Positions 14,421 to 19,529 of a DNA stretch of 19,529 nucleotides are shown in pieces. Positions within the stretch are counted from its first letter, which is position 1; every line of letters begins with the position of its first letter. Origin of the DNA: DASQDT01 sp036380435 (GTDB taxonomy: Bacteria; Acidobacteriota; Blastocatellia; Pyrinomonadales; Pyrinomonadaceae); contig DASVES010000294.1 of NCBI GenBank assembly GCA_036380435.1, positions 1 through 19,529 of the forward strand. Reading direction: 5' to 3'. A program made the position numbers and the translations under genes. The notes below the pieces were generated by a model that was not told the origin of the DNA, did no database searches, and was given only the letters and a program-made list of their open reading frames with translations.

Positions 14421-15068
14421 TTACGGCTCGTCAATCGGCTCGTAGCCTGTCGGGGGGGCGCCGGTAAGATTCTGGATCAGGCGGATGAGAAATTCTTGCT
14501 CGACCGCGCCCGTGCTGCGCAACGTGACCCACTCGGCGCCTGTGATGCCTTCACTCCGTCCCTCAATCTTCGCATTGAAGGAGACGTCCGTGCTGGAGGC
14601 ATCAATCGGAAAAACTTCGACCGTCAGAGTGTAGCGCCCGCGCGTCCATCCACGCGTGTCAGACGCGGGGACTTCGGCTACCTGACTGAGGCCGCCGGAG
14701 GCGAAAACCACGCCCCGGATAAAAGTAAATGGTTGTGTAATGAGGATGCCTTCGGTGGGCTTTGAAACATTTTCGTCGAGAATGAGTTTGCGCTCTTGCA
14801 GCAATTCCAGCAAAGCCTTCTGAACGACATCGTTCGGAGAGGAGAACCGATAAGGATTGGAAAGAGGTGGTGGCGTCGGCGTGCGACCCTTGCCGAAATC
14901 CACCCCGCGGCCTGCCCCGGTGTCTACCTTCCCCCCGTTGACGGCCGGCGCCCGATTCGTACTGTTATCGCGAATCCGCTCGTTATTCTGGTCAACGCCC
15001 TTCTCCTGCCCCTGAGCCACAGCCGCGAACGACAGCATGACGAACAACAAAACACTTAACTTCCTCAT
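14421..15068 (-). CDS. Exported protein of unknown function
   Basis: The 215-residue protein has a signal peptide (MRKLSVLLFVMLSFAAVAQG, likely cleaved near AQG/QE). A low-complexity region of about 50 residues rich in Asn, Gly, Thr and Pro (to TPTPPPLSNP) follows. The folded part begins NDVVQKALLELLQERKLIL and alternates helices and strands (GRYTLTVEVFPID, TDVSFNAKIEG, EQEFLIRLIQNLTG). This pattern recalls small helix-grip envelope proteins such as BamC or LpoB domains, but no family signature is clear. A possible Shine-Dalgarno, AGGAT, abuts the ATG. It is 79 nt upstream of the lipoprotein gene on the same strand. Function is unknown. Confidence 0.72.
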   Translation of the reverse strand: MRKLSVLLFVMLSFAAVAQGQEKGVDQNNERIRDNSTNRAPAVNGGKVDTGAGRGVDFGKGRTPTPPPLSNPYRFSSPNDVVQKALLELLQERKLILDENVSKPTEGILITQPFTFIRGVVFASGGLSQVAEVPASDTRGWTRGRYTLTVEVFPIDASSTDVSFNAKIEGRSEGITGAEWVTLRSTGAVEQEFLIRLIQNLTGAPPTGYEPIDEP

Positions 15069-15214
15069 ATCCTGACCCTTTCAAGAACCACCAAGTGCAT
15101 ATAACAACGGCCGCGTATTAGCTTAGGGGAGATGTCTATGAGAATAGAACATCATGTACCTGAATACAAGAAAGTAATATGGGGAAGGAGGCTCTCATGC
15201 GGGCGTGGCAGTAA

Positions 15215-16297
15215 TTATTGTGGTGTAGCGGCCGTATTCGTATTCGCTTGGGCGTCGCGGGTTCGCTCCCACTCCCGAAGTCTCTGAACGCCGCGCTGAA
15301 AGTCCGACTCGGTGGCGTAAAAGTTATGAGCGCCGTCGTTTCTGGATGGCTCGCGCACGTAGTAGAGGTAATCGGTTGCAGCAGGAGACAATGCGGCCTC
15401 AATCGATAACGCGCCCGGCGAAGCTAACGGCCCGGGCGGAAGGCCGACGACCTTGCGCGTGTTATATGGTGAGTCCCTGTCCAGATCGCTCTGGTAGACT
15501 TTGCCGTCGTTGCGCCACTTGCCAGCCAGCTTTGAGGCGTAGATGACCGTAGAGTCGATTCCGAGCGCCATGTTCAGACGCAGACGGTTGTAGATAACTG
15601 AGGCGACAAGGGGACGTTCTTCATTGAGTTTCGCCTCCGTCTCGACCAGCGAAGCGACGGTGACAATCTCGCGGGGCGACCTGCCCGAGGAGCGCGCCAC
15701 CTCCGAGAAACGTCCCTCCCAGACCTGTCGGAACCTGCTCACCATCAGGGCAATCACATCTCGCGCTGAAGTGTCCGGTGGATAGCTATACGTCTCGGGG
15801 TAAAGATAACCTTCGAGATTACTGGCGATGGGGTCGATGTCGGCGATCAACGAGACCTCGTTCATCAGAGCCAGTGCTTCCTCGGGGCTTTGAAGCTTCA
15901 ACTCGGGGAGCCGGGCCATCTGTGCGGCGATGTCCCAACGCGTCCACCCTTCTATGACGGTCAGACGACTGAGACGCTGTTCACCCTCCTCCAGCTTTCT
16001 CAGTACTTCAACCGGCGCAATGGGCGAAGCGAATCTATATTCACCCGCTTTGAGACGTGGTCCAGACCCCGAGAGTCGAACATAAAGCTTGAAGAGCCAT
16101 CCACGTCTGATAACGCCTGCGTTAGTGAGCGTGTTAATAACCTCTTCGGGATTTGTGCCACGTTTTATTTCCAGATATTGGTTGGCGTGTGTGTGCTCGC
16201 GTGCGGTTTTAAGTTCTTTGTAGGCCCAGGCGGAGAAGAGGGCAGCGGACAGAATTAGAAGTGTCAGAATAATTATGAAGGCTCGCAAGGGTCGCAT
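15215..16297 (-). CDS. mltG: Endolytic murein transglycosylase MltG
   Basis: The 360-residue protein is a YceG/MltG lytic transglycosylase, an inner-membrane enzyme that cuts nascent glycan strands and is thought to set their length. It has a single N-terminal membrane anchor (FIIILTLLILSAALFSAWAY, 7-26), a LysM-like domain (about 40-105, LEIKRGTNPEEVINTLTNAG) and the catalytic domain with ASLVETEAK. E219 corresponds to the catalytic Glu (E218 in Escherichia coli). LEGYLYPETY, YNTRKVVGLPPGPLASPG and DYLYYV are family hallmarks. It lies 33 nt downstream of ruvX on the same strand and is probably in the same transcript. Length and motifs are complete. Confidence 0.95.
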   Translation of the reverse strand: MRPLRAFIIILTLLILSAALFSAWAYKELKTAREHTHANQYLEIKRGTNPEEVINTLTNAGVIRRGWLFKLYVRLSGSGPRLKAGEYRFASPIAPVEVLRKLEEGEQRLSRLTVIEGWTRWDIAAQMARLPELKLQSPEEALALMNEVSLIADIDPIASNLEGYLYPETYSYPPDTSARDVIALMVSRFRQVWEGRFSEVARSSGRSPREIVTVASLVETEAKLNEERPLVASVIYNRLRLNMALGIDSTVIYASKLAGKWRNDGKVYQSDLDRDSPYNTRKVVGLPPGPLASPGALSIEAALSPAATDYLYYVREPSRNDGAHNFYATESDFQRGVQRLREWERTRDAQANTNTAATPQ

Positions 16298-16330
16298 CGT
16301 CGTATGGTGGCTATCTAAAGCTCTTAAAAT

Positions 16331-16798
16331 TTAGGATGAATGTGAGATGAAATCTAACAAGATCAAGCGAGCTGCTTCGCCGTCGATGCGCCCGGCAATC
16401 GCACTCTCGGAATATCCTTCAGCCCTGAGAGTTTCTTCTGCTTCCCTGGATGTCAAACGCTCGTCCTGGAAATAGACCGGGAGGTTAAGCGAAAGTTGAA
16501 GGTTACGCCCGAAGCGACGTGCTTCTTCCGCCGCGTCGCCCTCCGCGCCTTCGAGAAGCAGCGGCAAACCAATCACCACTGTCTTTACGTCAAACCGCCT
16601 GACGACATCCGAAAGAGACTGAAGCAGGTCTTTCCAGTTCGAGCGCCGCAGTGGGGAGAGTGGGCGCGCCGTCAAACGCAGCTCGTCGGAGACGGCCAAC
16701 CCGACGCGTTTGCGCCCGGGATCGATGGCCAGCACCCGGCCGCTCGTGAGTCTACCCAAAGACTCCGGGCCAACTTGGATGTGTTCGTTATCGCGCAC
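16331..16798 (-). CDS. ruvX: RuvX/YqgF family Holliday junction resolvase-like nuclease
   Basis: The 155-residue protein has the RNase H-like YqgF fold. Motifs are VLAIDPGRKRVGLAVSD (22-38, catalytic D26), VVIGLPLLLEG (74-84), QDERLTSREAEETL (111-124, E113) and IDGEAARLIL (138-147, D139). Members process Holliday junctions or the 5' end of pre-16S rRNA. The start is a GTG at 16798, leaving about 20 residues before the conserved core; no in-frame ATG occurs upstream before a stop. No clear Shine-Dalgarno is visible. It is divergent from the S41 gene across a 175-nt gap; TATACT on the minus strand (16824-16829) is a possible -10 box without a good -35. Confidence 0.93.
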   Translation of the reverse strand: MRDNEHIQVGPESLGRLTSGRVLAIDPGRKRVGLAVSDELRLTARPLSPLRRSNWKDLLQSLSDVVRRFDVKTVVIGLPLLLEGAEGDAAEEARRFGRNLQLSLNLPVYFQDERLTSREAEETLRAEGYSESAIAGRIDGEAARLILLDFISHSS

Positions 16799-16861
16799 TT
16801 GATATTGATTTGCCGCTGAAACGAGTATATCTCAAAGGGGCAGACCCGGCCACCCGAATCC

Positions 16862-16891
16862 TTGCGGCTCTCTTCTCGGCTACTGTATCAT
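16862..16891 (+). promoter_or_regulatory. Possible promoter of the S41 gene
   Basis: TTGCGG (16862-16867) and TATCAT (16886-16891) are separated by 18 bases in the divergent gap between ruvX and the S41 gene. The -10 matches consensus in five of six bases; the -35 is weak. Transcription would begin near 16898, about 75 nt before the ATG. This is a modest sequence-only prediction. Confidence 0.35.
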
Positions 16892-16973
16892 CTGCGCGGA
16901 AGCGAGTTCGTCGCGCAGGATTTTTTCTGGCTCCTCCGGCAGGGGATGTAATTGTAGCAAGCGAGGTAATTTG

Positions 16974-18263
16974 ATGTCTTTTCGCGGTAAGTTTGCTCTC
17001 GTCGTTTTTTCGGCAACACTGGCGCTTTACGCGGTCGCGGGCGGCCTGCTTTCGGGCACCGCGCAACAACAGAACGACCCCGGCGCTCAGCTACGCATCT
17101 TCGAGAGTGTTCTGCACCACATCCAGACGGATTATGTGGACGAGCCTGATCTGGGCAAGGTGAGGGCCGGGGCGCTGCGTGGTTTGGCATACGGGCTTGA
17201 CCCTTATTCCACATACCTGACGGTGGATCAGGTTCGCGACTTTCGTGCCGGGGTACAGAACACGCAGGTCGGCATCGGCGCGGAGCTTTCGCAGGTGGCT
17301 TCTTATCTCTACGTGATCGCGCCGGTCAAAGGCGGGCCAGCCGATCAGGCCGGTCTTCTGGCGGGTGACATCGTCGAGTACATCGACGGGAAGGCGACGC
17401 GCGACATCTCTCTCTACGACGCGCGGCAACTGTTGAGCGGAGCGCCGGGCACGGAGGCGAAGTTGCGGGTTCTGCGTGCGGGCACGCGACCCTTCGCTCT
17501 CTCGATCAAGCGCGCTTCGGTGGCCGTCCCCGCGGCCGAGAGCCGGATGGAGGCGGGGCAGGTCGGCGTGATTCGGGTCAACAGTCTCGACGCGGGTGAG
17601 GCGGCCGACGTGAAGGCGCGTGCGCAGGAACTCATCAAACAGGGCGCGCAGAAGATTCTGCTCGACCTGCGCAGCGTGGCCGGCGGAACTTTGGCCGAGG
17701 GCGTGAAGGTCGCTAACCTCTTCGTCCGCGAGGGCGTCATCGCACAGACCGTCAAGCGAGGCAACAAGACTGACAAGGTCTTCAACGCCGACCCGAAGGA
17801 GGCCATCTTCGACGGCCCGGCGGCCGTCATCATCGACCGCGGGACGGCGGGCGCGGCCGAGATCATCGCCTCGGCCTTCGTTGAGCGCAAGCGCGGCGAG
17901 GTGGTGGGCGAGAAAAGCTTCGGCGCGGGCGCCGAGCAGCAGTTGTTCACGCTACGCAACGGCGACGGCCTGCTGCTGACGACGATCAAGTGGGCGTCGT
18001 CGAACGGCAAGCCGTTTCTGCCCGAGGGCGTCAAGCCGTCTGTGGAAGTGAAGCGACCGGAACTCGCGGAGGCCATTGACCCGGACGAGTTGACCGGCAA
18101 CGACGACGACCCCATCGCGCAGCCGAACACGCAGGGTGACAGGCAGAACGTCGCGCCCGAGCCGGCCGCGCCCAAGCAGCAGCCCGAGGACGTGCAGATG
18201 AAGAAGGCGCTCGAACTGCTTCGTGAGAAGGCCAAGCCGGCGTCGCCGCAAAAGGCGGGCTGA
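16974..18263 (+). CDS. S41 (CtpA/Prc-like) protein lacking catalytic Ser and Lys; probable pseudoprotease
   Basis: The 429-residue protein has the layout of C-terminal processing proteases: an N-terminal membrane/signal segment (FALVVFSATLALYAVAGGLL, 7-26), a helical region with LDPYSTYL (75-82), a PDZ domain (about 90-180, GIGAEL, GGPADQAGLLAGDIV), the S41 core (190-360) and a Pro/Gln-rich tail ending in a charged helix. In active enzymes the nucleophile lies in T-A-S-A-x-E; here RGTAGAAEI has G293. The general-base Lys in FGKGxxQ is A318 (FGAGAEQQ). The 25-residue spacing equals that of Ser430/Lys455 in E. coli Prc, and the following Gln (Q322) is kept. It may bind peptides without cutting. 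ATG 16974 (GAGG upstream) is preferred to TTG 16971. Confidence 0.9.
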   Translation: MSFRGKFALVVFSATLALYAVAGGLLSGTAQQQNDPGAQLRIFESVLHHIQTDYVDEPDLGKVRAGALRGLAYGLDPYSTYLTVDQVRDFRAGVQNTQVGIGAELSQVASYLYVIAPVKGGPADQAGLLAGDIVEYIDGKATRDISLYDARQLLSGAPGTEAKLRVLRAGTRPFALSIKRASVAVPAAESRMEAGQVGVIRVNSLDAGEAADVKARAQELIKQGAQKILLDLRSVAGGTLAEGVKVANLFVREGVIAQTVKRGNKTDKVFNADPKEAIFDGPAAVIIDRGTAGAAEIIASAFVERKRGEVVGEKSFGAGAEQQLFTLRNGDGLLLTTIKWASSNGKPFLPEGVKPSVEVKRPELAEAIDPDELTGNDDDPIAQPNTQGDRQNVAPEPAAPKQQPEDVQMKKALELLREKAKPASPQKAG

Positions 18264-18286
18264 GCCGCTTTTATTTCAAGGCAGAG

Positions 18287-18325
18287 GGCCGGGGAGGATG
18301 TTCGTCCTTCCCGGCCTTTGTGTTT

Positions 18326-18327
<2 letters not shown>
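18287..18327 (+). terminator. Rho-independent terminator after the S41 gene
   Basis: A 12-bp stem (18287-18298 with 18305-18316) pairs GGCCGGGGAGGA with TCCTTCCCGGCC, with one G-T wobble, around the loop TGTTCG. TTTGTGTTTTT follows directly. This is a strong intrinsic terminator for the plus-strand S41 transcript; its T-run reaches the stop codon of the convergent carboxylase gene. The minus-strand side lacks a T-run, so it probably works in one direction. Confidence 0.88.

Positions 18328-19529
<1,202 letters not shown>

Overview
The window is 19.5 kb of GC-rich, gene-dense bacterial chromosome. Twenty protein-coding genes are supported; the first (metG) and the last (acyl-CoA carboxylase beta subunit) run off the ends. 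The protein at 12052-13002 has the layout of the VWFA-related family typical of Acidobacteriota. Together with the gene content and the short heptad repeats between genes, this suggests an acidobacterium, possibly class Blastocatellia. That assignment is inference, because no rRNA or other taxonomic marker lies here. No tRNA, rRNA, insertion sequence, prophage or CRISPR array was seen, and no gene-free stretch exceeds about 200 bases.

Positions 1-8826 hold mostly plus-strand housekeeping genes: metG (end), tatD, a yajQ-family gene, a long-chain polyprenyl diphosphate synthase, a coiled-coil/HARE-HTH protein, a sugar nucleotidyltransferase with a beta-helix tail, a COG3178 kinase (AmgK-like), asnS and a LOG-family protein. 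The nucleotidyltransferase/kinase pair resembles the AmgK-MurU route of cell-wall sugar recycling. Positions 8823-11911 continue on the plus strand with a zinc-ribbon/AIM24 protein, arginase and D-Ala-D-Ala ligase. Prenyl-carrier synthesis, putative MurNAc recycling, Ddl and MltG give the window a loose cell-envelope theme.

Positions 12052-16798 are on the minus strand: ruvX, mltG, then three small exported proteins of unknown function (one a lipoprotein) and the secreted VWFA protein. This block looks poorer in GC than its surroundings. From 16974 a plus-strand S41 (CtpA/Prc-like) gene follows, closed by a strong terminator and facing the minus-strand carboxylase gene.

Two observations stand out. 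First, three intergenic gaps (1180-1273, 2728-2848, 8189-8286) are each filled by a long inverted repeat built from 7-nt units. The units differ between gaps, but the layout is the same: the left arm starts just after a stop codon and the right arm ends 5-6 nt before the next ATG. Second, the S41 protein has glycine and alanine at the exact places of the catalytic Ser and Lys, so it should be a pseudoprotease. The nucleotidyltransferase also lacks the usual metal-binding Asp of its NGD motif.
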